Assembly (NCBI GenBank): GCA_943789485.1
Contig: CALSUH010000007.1
Location: forward strand, 62,001-126,000
Source: an uncultured Pseudomonadales bacterium
GTDB taxonomy: Bacteria > Pseudomonadota > Gammaproteobacteria > Pseudomonadales > Pseudohongiellaceae
Direction of reading: 5' to 3'
DNA: 64,000 nucleotides
The position numbers and the translations under genes are program-made. The notes beneath the pieces are model-generated. The model was not told the DNA's origin. It saw only the letters and a program-made list of their open reading frames with translations, and searched no databases. Below are positions 35,705 to 44,990 of this stretch, piece by piece (the first letter of the stretch is position 1; each line of letters opens with the position of its first letter).

Positions 35705-35878
35705 CAGGTCGCGACTAGTAATTTCGTTAGCGTCGCCGAACTCTTGGCAAAAGTATTGGGCATGCCCGGCTATAGCTTTTCAGTTATTGATCATCCTGTA
35801 AGCAGTGCCAGCGATCAGGAGTTGGAGGCTAGAGCGTTACAGACCATGGCAGTAATTGATGAGCAGATTTTTCTTTAG
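35705..35878 (+). pseudogene. UGSC-like protein C-terminal fossil
   Basis: A frame open from 35705 with no start reads NFVSVAELLAKVLGMPGYSF, SVIDHPVSSASDQELEARAL and ends at TAG 35876-35878. The LGMPG...V.HP.S...DEEL pattern recalls the C-terminal half of UGSC-family proteins, whose N-terminal U/C-G-S-C motif would be in the lost part. Only the end remains. The identification is from memory and moderate at best. Confidence 0.4.
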
Positions 35879-36018
35879 CTTGGTTAAAATGTCAGCACCC
35901 TGTTACTCGCCAACCTGCACGTGCTAACTGCATTTGTAAAACTGAATTATCCGCTTGCGTTTCCTCGAGTGCCTAGTAACAATCCCCCTTACTTTTTTTC
36001 AATCGCAGGAAATTAACT

Positions 36019-37254
36019 ATGTCTGACAGCGCCAGTAAAGACAACCCCGAACAAGCCGAGTTCCGCCAACACTGCCGCGATTGGCTATGCGACAACACGC
36101 CTGCCGAACCTTCATTCAGGCTACCAATTTCTGCACTGGAGATAATGACTGAAGAGCAGCTGACATACCTTAAGGATTGGCAGAAATCAGCCTATGACGC
36201 TGGATTGGTAGGTTGTGACTATCCAATAGCTTATGGCGGAGGTGGACGGAGCAATTGCCAACGCATAGCCAACGAGGAAATGCATAGGGCTAAAACGCCT
36301 TATATGCCGAATATTATCGGCCTGGGTATGGCAGCACCCACTGTGCTTCAGTACGGCCAAGAAGAGATGAAGAAACATTTACTACCTCGCCTCTTCTCTG
36401 GCGAAGACATTTGGTGTCAGGGCTTTAGTGAACCAGGCTCAGGTTCAGACCTTGCCAGCGTGCAGACCTTCGCTCAGCGTGACGGCGATTCTTGGGTAAT
36501 TAATGGTCACAAGGTATGGACTTCCTTGGCACACTTCGCTGCATGGATGATTATCTTATTACGGACAGACAAGACGCAAAAGCACGGAGGCCTATCCTAT
36601 TTTGTTGTGCCCATTAGCTCTGCATTGGATCAGGGCGTGAGTGTGAAGCCACTCATTAAGATGACTGGTGAGACGGGGTTCAATGAAGTGCTTTTCGACG
36701 ATCTTCAGGTTGACGATGGCTTACGTCTAGGTGCGCTCGGTCACGGCTGGCAGGTTGCCACCACGACGCTCTTGCACGAGCGCGATGCCGGCGAATTGGT
36801 AACACCACGCTCGGGAGGCATGAAGAACGCAGCAACACATAATGCCAACACTGCAAATCTGATAGATCTGGCGCGCAACACACAATACAACGGCAAAGCT
36901 GCAGTGGAAGATCCGTTACTGCGTGACCGCATTATGCGACAGCTTATTCGAGAGACCGCGCTGGAGGAGAACCAACGACGAACTCGTGTACCGGCGTTAC
37001 TAGAACATCCTGCACGCCTGCAATTGCAGAACAAACTACTTAGGTCCGAGATTGCTCAGGAGACCGCTGCACTGGCGCTTGAAGTCGCAGGTGCTAGTGC
37101 CTCGCTGTATTTAGGCGATCAGAATGCTCCCGCCGCCGGCCAATGGCCGCTTGCCTATATGAGCACCTATGGAAATACTATTGCTGCAGGTACTAGCGAA
37201 GTGCAACGCAATATTCTGGGTGAGCGCGTGCTCAGCTTAGCTAAATCGAAGTAA
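36019..37254 (+). CDS. Acyl-CoA dehydrogenase family protein
   Basis: 411 residues. Residue blocks WCQGFSEPGSGSDLASVQT (about 133-151) and WVINGHKVWTSLAHFA are the FAD-contact motifs, and the C-terminal GTSEVQRNILGERVL is the standard signature. The N-terminus resembles the larger acyl-CoA dehydrogenases used on branched, aromatic or steroid side-chain acyl-CoAs. It lies 18 bases before a second, frameshifted acyl-CoA dehydrogenase; such side-by-side pairs often form heteromeric enzymes, as for FadE pairs in sterol degradation. An intact partner is lacking here. The ribosome site is GCAGGAAA. Confidence 0.92.
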   Translation: MSDSASKDNPEQAEFRQHCRDWLCDNTPAEPSFRLPISALEIMTEEQLTYLKDWQKSAYDAGLVGCDYPIAYGGGGRSNCQRIANEEMHRAKTPYMPNIIGLGMAAPTVLQYGQEEMKKHLLPRLFSGEDIWCQGFSEPGSGSDLASVQTFAQRDGDSWVINGHKVWTSLAHFAAWMIILLRTDKTQKHGGLSYFVVPISSALDQGVSVKPLIKMTGETGFNEVLFDDLQVDDGLRLGALGHGWQVATTTLLHERDAGELVTPRSGGMKNAATHNANTANLIDLARNTQYNGKAAVEDPLLRDRIMRQLIRETALEENQRRTRVPALLEHPARLQLQNKLLRSEIAQETAALALEVAGASASLYLGDQNAPAAGQWPLAYMSTYGNTIAAGTSEVQRNILGERVLSLAKSK

Positions 37255-37272
37255 AGGAAAATAAGGATTAAT

Positions 37273-38408
37273 ATGGCACAGCCCGATGACTATGGTTTCT
37301 CTGAAGAGGCCTCTCTGCTTAAAAACTCCGCTCGAAAGTTCTTTAAAAACAATTTTTCTACGGACAAGTTGCACCGAATGGTGGCTGACAATTCTGATTA
37401 TTCCGGAGCTTCTGAAAGCCCCTGGGATAAAGAACCTCTGGCAGCAACTTCTAGAATTAGGCTGGACCTTGCTCGCAATTCCAGAGTCAGCAGAGGGACT
37501 AGGCTTGCCAGCAGTCGCTGTTGCGGGCTTGGTGGAAGAGGCCGGAAGAGCCGCCTTTCCTTGCCCGTTGCTGGCAACGCTGAATGCGACTTATGTGCTT
37601 GCCGCTTGCGGTAATTCCAGCAATGCAGCACTCAAAGAACATCGCGGAGGGAGCCACTGCCACACTCGCGCTGACTAATCGAACAGGTTCTTGGCAACCC
37701 CAAGACACTGAGGTGCTTGTCACTGATAGAAAGCTGAATGGTACAGCCTGGTTCGTGCAAGACGCGCGCAAGATTGATCGGCTTTTAGTGTGCGCAAAGA
37801 AAGGCACAGGGCACTCACTGTATTGGGTGGCAAGCGACGCACCTGGAATTTCAGTGCACGCCGATAGGATCGTTGACCTCACACGGGATCAAGCCCATGT
37901 CGAATTTCTCGATGTAGAAGCTGAGGAAGTTTGTGAAGATGGACTCAAAGCACTAGAGCAGGCATTCCCAGCCATCTGGACGATGCTCGCCGCTGATGTG
38001 ATCGGAGCTGCGGAATGGCAATTACAAACCACGACTGAGTACGCCCGCACGCGCACGCAATTCGAACGCCCCATCGGCTTCTTCCACGCAGTGAAACATC
38101 CACTAGTCGATGTAATGATACAGATAGACGAGGCAAAATCCCTAGTTTATAACGCAGCCTGCGCGATCGATCACGAACCACGACGCGCAGCGGAATACGC
38201 CCACATGGCCAAGGCTTCCGCGAGTGAAACTGCTGCGTTTGCCAGCAGCCGATCAGTACACTTCCACGGTGGCATAGGGTACACCTGGGAGTGCTTCGTA
38301 CAGTTGTATTTCAAGCGTCAGAAACACAGCCAATTGTTGTGGGGCGATGCCGCTTGGCACCGGGCTCGATTAGCAGACATTGTGCTCGGGGAAATTGGGC
38401 TGAATTAA
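37273..38408 (+). pseudogene. Frameshifted acyl-CoA dehydrogenase
   Basis: A full acyl-CoA dehydrogenase of about 378 residues is spread over three frames. It starts at ATG 37273 (MAQPDDYGFSEEASLLK), moves +1 near 37429-37435 into LWQQLLELGWTLLAIPESA, and +1 again near 37634-37640 into NIAEGATATLALTN, ending at 38408. The last part has TRTQFERPIGFFHAVKHPL and VHFHGGIGYTWECF, typical of the smaller subunit of heteromeric enzymes. Both shifts fall on the same heptamer AAAGAAC in the same codon phase. The residual sequence is otherwise undamaged, so this is a recent pseudogene, a sequencing artefact, or (least likely) recoding. Confidence 0.85.
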
Positions 38409-38464
38409 TAAACGGGGTCAGAGTAAATATACAGTACTGTATATTTACTCTGACCCCGTTTATT
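38407..38464. repeat. 58-bp perfect palindrome (REP-like)
   Basis: Bases 38407-38435 are the exact reverse complement of 38436-38464, with no spacer; the arm contains AACGGGGTCAGAGTAAATAT and the centre is ACAGTACTGT. It starts inside the stop codon of the frameshifted acyl-CoA dehydrogenase. Partial copies occur at 13077 and 27491. The GGGGTCAGAGTAAA core is, from memory, typical of REP elements mobilised by Y1 (RAYT) transposases. In RNA it would form a strong hairpin that could terminate transcription. Confidence 0.85.
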
Positions 38465-38552
38465 CCTCCGTATCACTAGTCCCATTTTGCCGGAGTTTGA
38501 GGTAATCTCAGGGTTACTATCAACTCCATAAAAACGTCGAGGCGAGCAGAAC

Positions 38553-39831
38553 ATGAACATTAAGCCCCTAAAAAACCTCTCTTTAGTCTTTGTCACCCTA
38601 TTTACAACATTTGTTGCCAACTTGGCATCGGCCCAGGATATTCCGTGGGCCTCCAGTGCCGAAGAAGTGGGCATGTCCAGCGAGCGTCTCGAACGCATCA
38701 ACCAAGCCATGCAGCGGCACATTGAGGCCGGCAACATTCAAGGTGCAGTAACCGTGGTAGCTAGGCGCGGAAAACTAGTGCACTTCCAGTCACATGGCCT
38801 AATGGACGTACCCAACAACCGTCCCATGACTGATGACAATGTGTTCATAATGATGAGTTCCACCAAACCGGTGCTGGGGGTTGCCGCCATGATGATGATC
38901 GAAGAAGGTCTGATACGCCCCACCGATCTAGTCTCAAAGTGGATTCCAGAATTTGAGACTATGCAGGTGGCGGTACTCGCGGACTCCTATGAGGAGAACA
39001 TCAGCCCGTTGCGCGTCGTTCGAGAAAACCTCCCTGAACACCGACTGGTACCCGCATACCGTCAAATAACCGTGCATGACATTCTGACCCATACCTCTGG
39101 CCTTGCAAGCAGCGGTCTAGGCACGGCAATATCCACGCCTGCAAATCGCAGCCCGGGAGCAACGCTTGCAAACACGGTACCTAAGTACGGCAATTATGTT
39201 CTTGATTTCCAGCCTGGTACTCGCTGGCAATATAGCGGGGGGCACTGCTTTAGATGTGATCGCACGCATCATCGAAATTGAATCCGGCCTGCCTTTCGAC
39301 CAGTTCGTGAAAGAACGCATTTTCGAACCCCTAGGCATGAACAACACCTGGTGGAACGTTCCTGAAGAATACGCAGACCGAAGGGTAGTAATCTCTGACC
39401 GGGATATGGCACCCTTCTTCGATACACCCGATACCACTTACTTTTCTGGCTCCTACGGGTTCAACAGTACTGCCGCAGATTACCTGCGCTTTGAACAGAT
39501 GCTGGTTAACGGCGGTGAGCTATTCGGTAACCGACTATTAAGCCCACGCACCGTTCGCATGATGGGCAGCAACCAATCCGGCGACCTCTATAAAGGCATT
39601 GGACTGAATGTAAAGGGACAAGGGTTTGGCTATACCGTAGCTGTAGTAGAAAACCCCATAGTATCAAATACACGCCGCAGTGCCGGGGCATTCGGCTGGG
39701 GCGGCGCATTCGGCACACGTTCATATACCGATCCGGCAGAAGAGCTAACAGCAGTCATTATGTTGCAACAGCCCTACCGAGCCGCACAGGATGATTTTGA
39801 GAATGCTGTGCAGCAAGCGATCATTGACTAG
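38553..39831 (+). pseudogene. Frameshifted secreted serine hydrolase (beta-lactamase fold)
   Basis: Starts at ATG 38553 with a signal peptide (VTLFTTFVANLASAQ). The S-S-T-K catalytic motif is in IMMSSTKPVLGVAAMM, and HDILTHTSGL is the usual second block. The frame breaks at a run of six Gs (39237-39242) just after RWQYSGG; one G fewer would restore GGTALDVIARIIEIESG and continue to the stop at 39831, including NTWWNVPEEYADRRV and the C-terminal FGWGGAFGTRSY. The repaired protein would have about 425 residues and belong to the same class as the gene at 11778. The break in a homopolymer could be a sequencing error. Confidence 0.85.
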
Positions 39832-39870
39832 AAGCCAGCCGGAACAAGCGAAGTCAAAAAGACAGAGGGT

Positions 39871-39909
39871 CTTATTGTTAATCAAAATTTAAAAGTGGTT
39901 AACAATAAG
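39871..39909. repeat. Inverted repeat after serine hydrolase pseudogene
   Basis: CTTATTGTTAA (39871-39881) and TTAACAATAAG (39899-39909) are exact reverse complements around a 17-base AT-rich spacer. A second imperfect GC-rich hairpin (GCTGG..GGGAG / CCTCCCAGC) follows at 39910-39935. Either may end transcription of the gene upstream, but there is no T tract. Confidence 0.45.
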
Positions 39910-39990
39910 GCTGGCAGGGAGAACTACCTCCCAGCTCGGGCAATTGAACCTCAGCACTCATGGTGAGCGCGCTGGAAATAGGAACTTAAA

Positions 39991-40996
39991 ATGCAAAAAA
40001 TAAATTCGAGTTACTTTTCCCTTGGGCTATTTTTACTGTCCCAATCTGCGCTGGCGCAGACCCCCATGGATGCACATTCCTCCAACTCCTGTTTACTCGG
40101 GCAAGTTGATCAGGCGTGGGTTGAGGGTGCTGAATTTATTATGGGTGACGACTCAGCCTATAGAGAAGAAGGCCCGGCTCACGCAGTTGCCGTATCGGGA
40201 TTCTGGATGGATGCGCACGAAGTGAGCTAATGCACAATTTGCCAAATTTGTTGAAGAAACGGGCTATATCACTGTCGCCGAACAAAGCCCTAACCCGGCG
40301 GACTGGCCAGCGGATGTGCCCGCAGAGTTTCTGCAGCCTGGTTCTGTGTTGTTCGTTCCGCCTCTTGCAGGACAGCCCGCAGACAATTGGTGGTCTTGGG
40401 TGGCGGGAACTAACTGGCGCCATCCAGACGGCCCAGATAGCAATATCACGGGTAGAGACAATTATCCGGTTATTCATATCGCCTTCGAAGACGCTAGAGC
40501 CTATGCGACGTGGGCGGGACGATCGTTGCCAACCGAGGCACAATTTGAGCTGGCGGCACGCAACAAAAGAGACAGCCGGTATGCCTGGGATGGCAATGAG
40601 CTTGCCCCTGATGGCCATCATCATGCCAATACCTGGCAGGGCTCATTCCCTGTGGAACACGCATCAGAAGACGGTCATGTTGGCCTGGCGCCGGTTGGCT
40701 GCTTTGGGTCAAACGATTACGGCATTTATGATCTTATCGGAAATGTTTGGGAGTGGACTTCCAATTGGTACTACCCCGAACACGACCCAGCTGACACCTT
40801 GAATCCAGAGGGTCCTTCGCAGCAGGAAAGCGTGAGCCGCAATCATGGGAATGCCGTAGCTCGAGTAATTAAGGGAGGCTCCTATTTATGCGCCGAAAAC
40901 TATTGTCTTCGGTTCAGGCCTGCGGCTAGAGAAGCACAGGATAGCGGACTTGGCACCAGTCATATTGGCTTTAGGACAGTACTAAATCCTGAATAG
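39991..40996 (+). pseudogene. Frameshifted formylglycine-generating enzyme (SUMF1-type)
   Basis: ATG 39991 opens with a signal peptide (SLGLFLLSQSALAQ). The domain runs GAEFIMGDDSAY..GPAHAV and GFWMDAHEV, where the frame hits TAA at 40228. An extra base at about 40226 explains it: GTGACTAAT would restore V-T-N-A-Q-F-A-K-F and continue to 40996. The C-terminus carries KGGSYLCAENYCLRFRPAAR and HIGFR, with both active-site cysteines of genuine formylglycine-generating enzymes (SYxC and YC). The enzyme converts a sulfatase Cys to formylglycine. No sulfatase gene is in the window. Confidence 0.85.
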
Positions 40997-41147
40997 AAAA
41001 TTTTTGGACCGAACGCAAAGGCCAAAACCAAAACTGAACTAGCCAGTTTTCCTGCATTATTGTTCATTTATATTCTTTCGTGAGCAGGCACCGCTAAGGG
41101 GTGATGACTAGACCTGTTCCTTTGATAAAGGGGAAAATTTATTCTTT

Positions 41148-42188
41148 TTATTTAGAGAGTGAATATTTTCGCAAAGCCATGCCTGCTGTGAGTGAGCCAT
41201 AGATATTTCCATCTCTGTCGGCAACCACACCCTCCTGACTCCCGCTCGCATCGGGGTCCTGAAGAAACAACATCACACGGCCATCTCTCACATTCCCGAC
41301 GCGAATACCTTCTTCAAAACCGGGATTAGATTGTGCTGTGTTTGAAGATGAGGAGTCGGCGACATACAGCAGGTCATTGTCATCGATGAACATGCCGCTG
41401 GGTCGGCCAAATTGCGTCCACTCGTCGAGAAAGTTGCCGGACTGATCGAAAATAAGTACTCGATCGTTACCGCGATCGCCAACAAATAACCGGCCCGCGG
41501 AATCCATAGCCAATGCGTGAGGCGTATGAAACTGATTCGGGCCCTCGCCAAATGACCCCCAAGTCATGAGATAGTCGCCATGGGAGTCAAACTTCACGAT
41601 GCGAGCGTTTGATCTAGGGCCATGCCCGTCACCGACAAAGATGTCGCCACCCGGCGCAACGACTACTGCCGATGGCATATTGAATGTGTCTGGGCCGTCG
41701 CCTGGGATACCGGGTTTGCCCAAAGTCATGAGCAATTCGCCTTCGGGACTGAACTTGAAGACCTGATGACCCTTGGCTTCGCTAACAGTATCGATGTCAC
41801 GTGAGCCAACATCATCTGTTACCCAAACATTTCCACCTCTATCTACAGTCAAGCCATGAGGACGCTGAAACAGGTCTTCACCGAAACTGAGAAGATGATT
41901 GCCCTGCCGGTCGAATTTCATAATTGGGGCAAGATCTGACCCTCGGCAATTTTCGGCACCGCAGCGATCAAAGACCCAGAAAGACGAACCATCCGGGTGA
42001 ATTCCCAAGCCCGAGGTGGCACCGATTGACCTGCCCGGTGGCAGTTTGAAGAAAGCCTCGTCGATGCTGTAGTCATTGCTGGGCGTGAAACGCGCATCCG
42101 TGACCTGGGATAATGCAGCAACAGAAAAAAACAGCGAAAAAATTACCGCTACTCTCTGATGGAATTTAATATGGTTCAGTTTTGGCAT
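41148..42188 (-). CDS. Secreted NHL propeller, peptidyl-hydroxyglycine amidating lyase (PAL)-like
   Basis: 346 residues from ATG 42188, preferred because MPKLNHIKFHQRVAVIFSLF starts a clean signal peptide; an in-frame ATG at 42236 would overlap the upstream CapA gene. The NHL blades align with animal PAL: H111 in FQRPHGLTVDRGGNVWVTDD, HQVFKF, H224 in FHTPHALAMD and R243 in NDRVLIFD. Where rat PAL has Tyr654 (SDGY) this protein has GDGH, and where it has His786 (MPHD) this has SQEG, giving Glu319. It therefore has the PAL fold and two of three zinc-type His ligands but an altered site. Probable periplasmic lyase or hydrolase of unknown substrate; a paralogue is at 48632. Confidence 0.82.
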   Translation of the reverse strand: MPKLNHIKFHQRVAVIFSLFFSVAALSQVTDARFTPSNDYSIDEAFFKLPPGRSIGATSGLGIHPDGSSFWVFDRCGAENCRGSDLAPIMKFDRQGNHLLSFGEDLFQRPHGLTVDRGGNVWVTDDVGSRDIDTVSEAKGHQVFKFSPEGELLMTLGKPGIPGDGPDTFNMPSAVVVAPGGDIFVGDGHGPRSNARIVKFDSHGDYLMTWGSFGEGPNQFHTPHALAMDSAGRLFVGDRGNDRVLIFDQSGNFLDEWTQFGRPSGMFIDDNDLLYVADSSSSNTAQSNPGFEEGIRVGNVRDGRVMLFLQDPDASGSQEGVVADRDGNIYGSLTAGMALRKYSLSK

Positions 42189-42225
42189 AATTGAATCGCT
42201 CGTTTTACGATGATAAAAGGCTATA

Positions 42226-43695
42226 TTATTCCACATGTATTACACCTACACTCCCTTCGACTTCGATGGTAGTTCCCCATTGATCCGACAAGCGCGCAAC
42301 ACGTTCCAGAATTAATTGGGCATGACTCTCTTTGGCCATCCGCGGAATACCAAGCTTTGAGTCAGGGCCGTTTATCCCCAACTCTATCGGGTAAAGTCGC
42401 ACCTCTCGTAGAGCACCGTCTTCATAATGGCTAACTGCAACCACGCTTTCCAAAGACTGGGTGGATCCGCCAAAATTTCGGGAGAACTGCTGCAATCTTC
42501 TTTGTGGGTCTGCATCGGCAGCACCGACAACCAGCTCCAATTCCCACTGTGCTTCTCGAAAAAACTCACCCAGACCATAGAAAATCGGTTTGCCTTCGTA
42601 GATTTCAATGCCGCGTAGTGTTTGCACTCCCGTGCCAACAAAGGCATCGGCTCCGGCATCGATAGCCTGATGCGCCAGATCCACATAGAACTCGGGCGGG
42701 CGCGTGCTCAAATGCTGAAACTCCACGACCGACTCACTCTGATGGATGTGAGCGGCGGCAGTAACGAAATCTCCAAGCTGGCGGGCATTGCGAATATTCC
42801 TGAGCATGCGATCCACGTCATTGCCATTCAAGGTATACGCAACTGTGCCTGGAATTTCATCACCCCGAATTACTCGATATCTGGGGTCATTGCGTCCGGA
42901 ACTCGAGGCAGGAATGCTTATACCCGTATCGGGCGAAGCGTTGGCTACGGGGCGCGGATTGTCATAGTTGTCTCGGTATTCCAGGAATCCCTGACGAACT
43001 TGCTGCAGGGCATCGTACTGCTGCTGGGATACTAAAATAGTCTCTCTATAATTGAGCATGTTGAGACCGGGTCTTCCTCCCAGATTTCCATTGCGAGATG
43101 TTGCCGCAAGTCGATAGTGTTCTGGAAAGATGGGGGCATGAGCGCCGACTAACGCGGCGCGCCCCTTTGCCAACTCAAGATAAGCCGGTGCGGCTGCTTC
43201 TTGCAGGTTTCTACCGCTGCCCGCATGAATAATGCCTGCTTCGTCCAACAAAGCGTTCGTTGAAAACATGCCCTCGAATTCGGAATCAAGAAGATGGTTC
43301 TGGGCACGATTGACCATGTCGAAGCCCATCAATTTGAGATCGGCTGCGACCTCATGACTGCCTACAAAGCCATTGAGGGGGCCATCGAATTCTCGCAAAT
43401 TCACCAACTCACCCTCCATGTTTGCCACTGCAAGATCGGCATTTCTTATCAAGTCAAAAACTGCCTGCACTTTGGGGTCGACGAGCTGAGATGCGGGGCG
43501 GCGTATCATCAAGTCACCAACACTTGCCAGAACGAATTCTCCCGGCATGGTCATTGCCCGATCTCTATCGGCAAGCGGCGGAAAATCCGTCTGGGCTGAT
43601 AGATTGATTGAAAGGCCACTCGATACTGCGAATACAAGTGTAATTAAACGCAAGGCGACTCGGCCTGCCCGACTCTGTAATTTACTAGCTTTCAT
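42226..43695 (-). CDS. CapA family protein (metallophosphatase-like)
   Basis: 489 residues with a signal peptide (ALRLITLVFAVSSGLSINLSAQ). The CapA signature appears as FVLASVGDLMIRRP near the start of the domain, ADLAVANMEGELVN, GFDMVNRAQNHLLDSEFEGM, and the C-terminal VDLAHQAIDAGADAFVGTGVQTLRGIEIYEGKPIFYGLGEFF. This fold is a calcineurin-like metallophosphatase; in PgsA/CapA proteins it serves poly-gamma-glutamate capsule export. The HIHQSES segment takes the place of the usual H-W-G-x-E motif, so metal binding may differ. No other capsule genes are nearby. It precedes the PAL-like gene with overlap at the stop and may be co-transcribed. Confidence 0.88.
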   Translation of the reverse strand: MKASKLQSRAGRVALRLITLVFAVSSGLSINLSAQTDFPPLADRDRAMTMPGEFVLASVGDLMIRRPASQLVDPKVQAVFDLIRNADLAVANMEGELVNLREFDGPLNGFVGSHEVAADLKLMGFDMVNRAQNHLLDSEFEGMFSTNALLDEAGIIHAGSGRNLQEAAAPAYLELAKGRAALVGAHAPIFPEHYRLAATSRNGNLGGRPGLNMLNYRETILVSQQQYDALQQVRQGFLEYRDNYDNPRPVANASPDTGISIPASSSGRNDPRYRVIRGDEIPGTVAYTLNGNDVDRMLRNIRNARQLGDFVTAAAHIHQSESVVEFQHLSTRPPEFYVDLAHQAIDAGADAFVGTGVQTLRGIEIYEGKPIFYGLGEFFREAQWELELVVGAADADPQRRLQQFSRNFGGSTQSLESVVAVSHYEDGALREVRLYPIELGINGPDSKLGIPRMAKESHAQLILERVARLSDQWGTTIEVEGSVGVIHVE

Positions 43696-43746
43696 AACTG
43701 CTCCCAGGGTGCCTTTTTAGCTATCTGTTATTATCTTTATCTGGAC

Positions 43747-44024
43747 TTATCTCTGCCTAGTGGCAGTAGCGCAAGCAGAAAAAAATTCGCTACGAACTTC
43801 CACTCCTTTTCTGCTAGCCACGCCTGCTCTGTACAGGACACATTGGTATGTCTCAGCTCGAGGATATCTCCAGGCGCAATACCCGGGTTTTCAAACAGCG
43901 CTCGAATCGTCGCTAAATCAGGATTGAAGCGAAGATCAAGCTACAGAACTTGATGAGCCCAAGACTCAGAGCAAAGAACAATCGACAGCGCAAGCAAAGG
44001 CATTAGCTTAAAAAAGTGTTTCAT
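43747..44024 (-). pseudogene. Internally deleted copy of the LRR protein gene
   Basis: From ATG 44024 (AAAGGAAT site upstream) the frame reads MKHFFKLMPLLALSIVLCSE then SWAHQVL and TAG, continuing LDLRFNPDLATIRALFENPG, IAPGDILELRHTNVSCTEQA. After a one-base loss the end is VEVRSEFFSACATATRQR and TAA at 43747. This is the start and end of the LRR gene at 52386 (MKHLTINLSL...LDLRFNPEL..IQALFENPGIG...) with all the repeats missing. The junction CTGTAGCTTGATCTT corresponds to recombination between CTGCAGCC and ATGCAGCTC of the living gene, i.e. across TGCAGC. Confidence 0.85.
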
Positions 44025-44129
44025 AGCGAGATTCCTTTTTTAGACATAGGCATGACCCTAGTCAACGTTAATTCTTGTCTAGTTTTCATCTTATAGTCAT
44101 TCAATGCTATTGCGGCAATCTCAAAAAAA

Positions 44130-44936
44130 TTACTCCTTCATTCTTGAAATCACATCTATTCTGGTCTCGGGATTAGCGTCATCACCCGGGTCATGAAAGA
44201 AGCCCGCTGCTACGCTAACCGAAACTGCTGGACTGGTCTCAGCGAGACAGGCAATGACATGGTTATCCGGGTCATCATCTGCGAGGATAAGTGGGTGCAC
44301 GGAATCCCCGTCACTAAGAAGAACCGATATAGCTGTTCGCTGGGCCTCGGCAAGAGCGGCACCCTGGGCTCCGGTAACCCCGCCTTCCCAAGTTAGCTGA
44401 ACTGCTTGTGCGGTCTCGATTGGGCATTCCCCTTCAAGCCCTTCAGTATCGGAAGCGAAGCGCTCGGCAAGCACGAGGCTGGGCCCAGCTGAGAGGAGCG
44501 TCACCTTTTCACTTCTCAAGCCCACCAGTGAATTTCCATCGACATCTTCGAGTTGTTCCACAATTTCAACACTGAGCGGCAGTGCATCGTCGACACTAAA
44601 GGCCCCAATAAGAAGCACAGTACGCTTCTCGAGCGCCTCTGTCGCAGGTCGCAATGTGGCACACAGTGGAGTAATAATTTCACCAGAGGTAGTTTCAACT
44701 GCAAAGGCGATTGCAGAAACTGATGCACTATTTATCTGCACAGAAAAGGTAACGGGCATTCCATCCTGGCCACCAGCAGGCGGCATTCCACACAATCGAG
44801 TTGCAAGTGGCGGCAAGGGATCAAGCCCGTGATACGCAGATAGAATGCGCATCTGTTTCTCACTTTCTGTTATTTTTTCCTGCGCGTCAGCAGCAACAAA
44901 AAAGCAGAATAAGGATAGTGTTGTGAATAATTTCAT
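44130..44936 (-). CDS. Hypothetical exported protein next to PQQ dehydrogenase
   Basis: 268 residues with a short signal peptide (LFTTLSLFCFFVAADAQ). The mature protein has four cysteines spaced through the chain (RLCGMPP, PLCATLR, GECPIET, IACLAET), probably two disulfides, and a C-terminal VSVSVAAGFFHDP. Two internal VTFSVQIN / VSVSVAAG stretches suggest an immunoglobulin-like beta sandwich, but I do not recognise a family. It is 54 bases downstream of the PQQ dehydrogenase on the same strand and probably shares its transcript, so it may assist or bind that enzyme. Confidence 0.65.
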   Translation of the reverse strand: MKLFTTLSLFCFFVAADAQEKITESEKQMRILSAYHGLDPLPPLATRLCGMPPAGGQDGMPVTFSVQINSASVSAIAFAVETTSGEIITPLCATLRPATEALEKRTVLLIGAFSVDDALPLSVEIVEQLEDVDGNSLVGLRSEKVTLLSAGPSLVLAERFASDTEGLEGECPIETAQAVQLTWEGGVTGAQGAALAEAQRTAISVLLSDGDSVHPLILADDDPDNHVIACLAETSPAVSVSVAAGFFHDPGDDANPETRIDVISRMKE

Positions 44937-44990
44937 AAGTTATCTCGTTACAGTGTGCGGCTGTGAATGTGCACTCAAAAAACTAGTGAA

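Noticed and set aside
37273-40996. Programmed +1 frameshifting in three genes
   Set aside because: No conserved stimulatory structure was seen, two sites are a G run and an AGC TAA site unlike known recoding sites, and three unrelated neighbouring genes using recoding is improbable.
43747-44024. A small LRR-associated peptide gene
   Set aside because: An in-frame TAG after 27 codons and a second frameshift near the end show decay.
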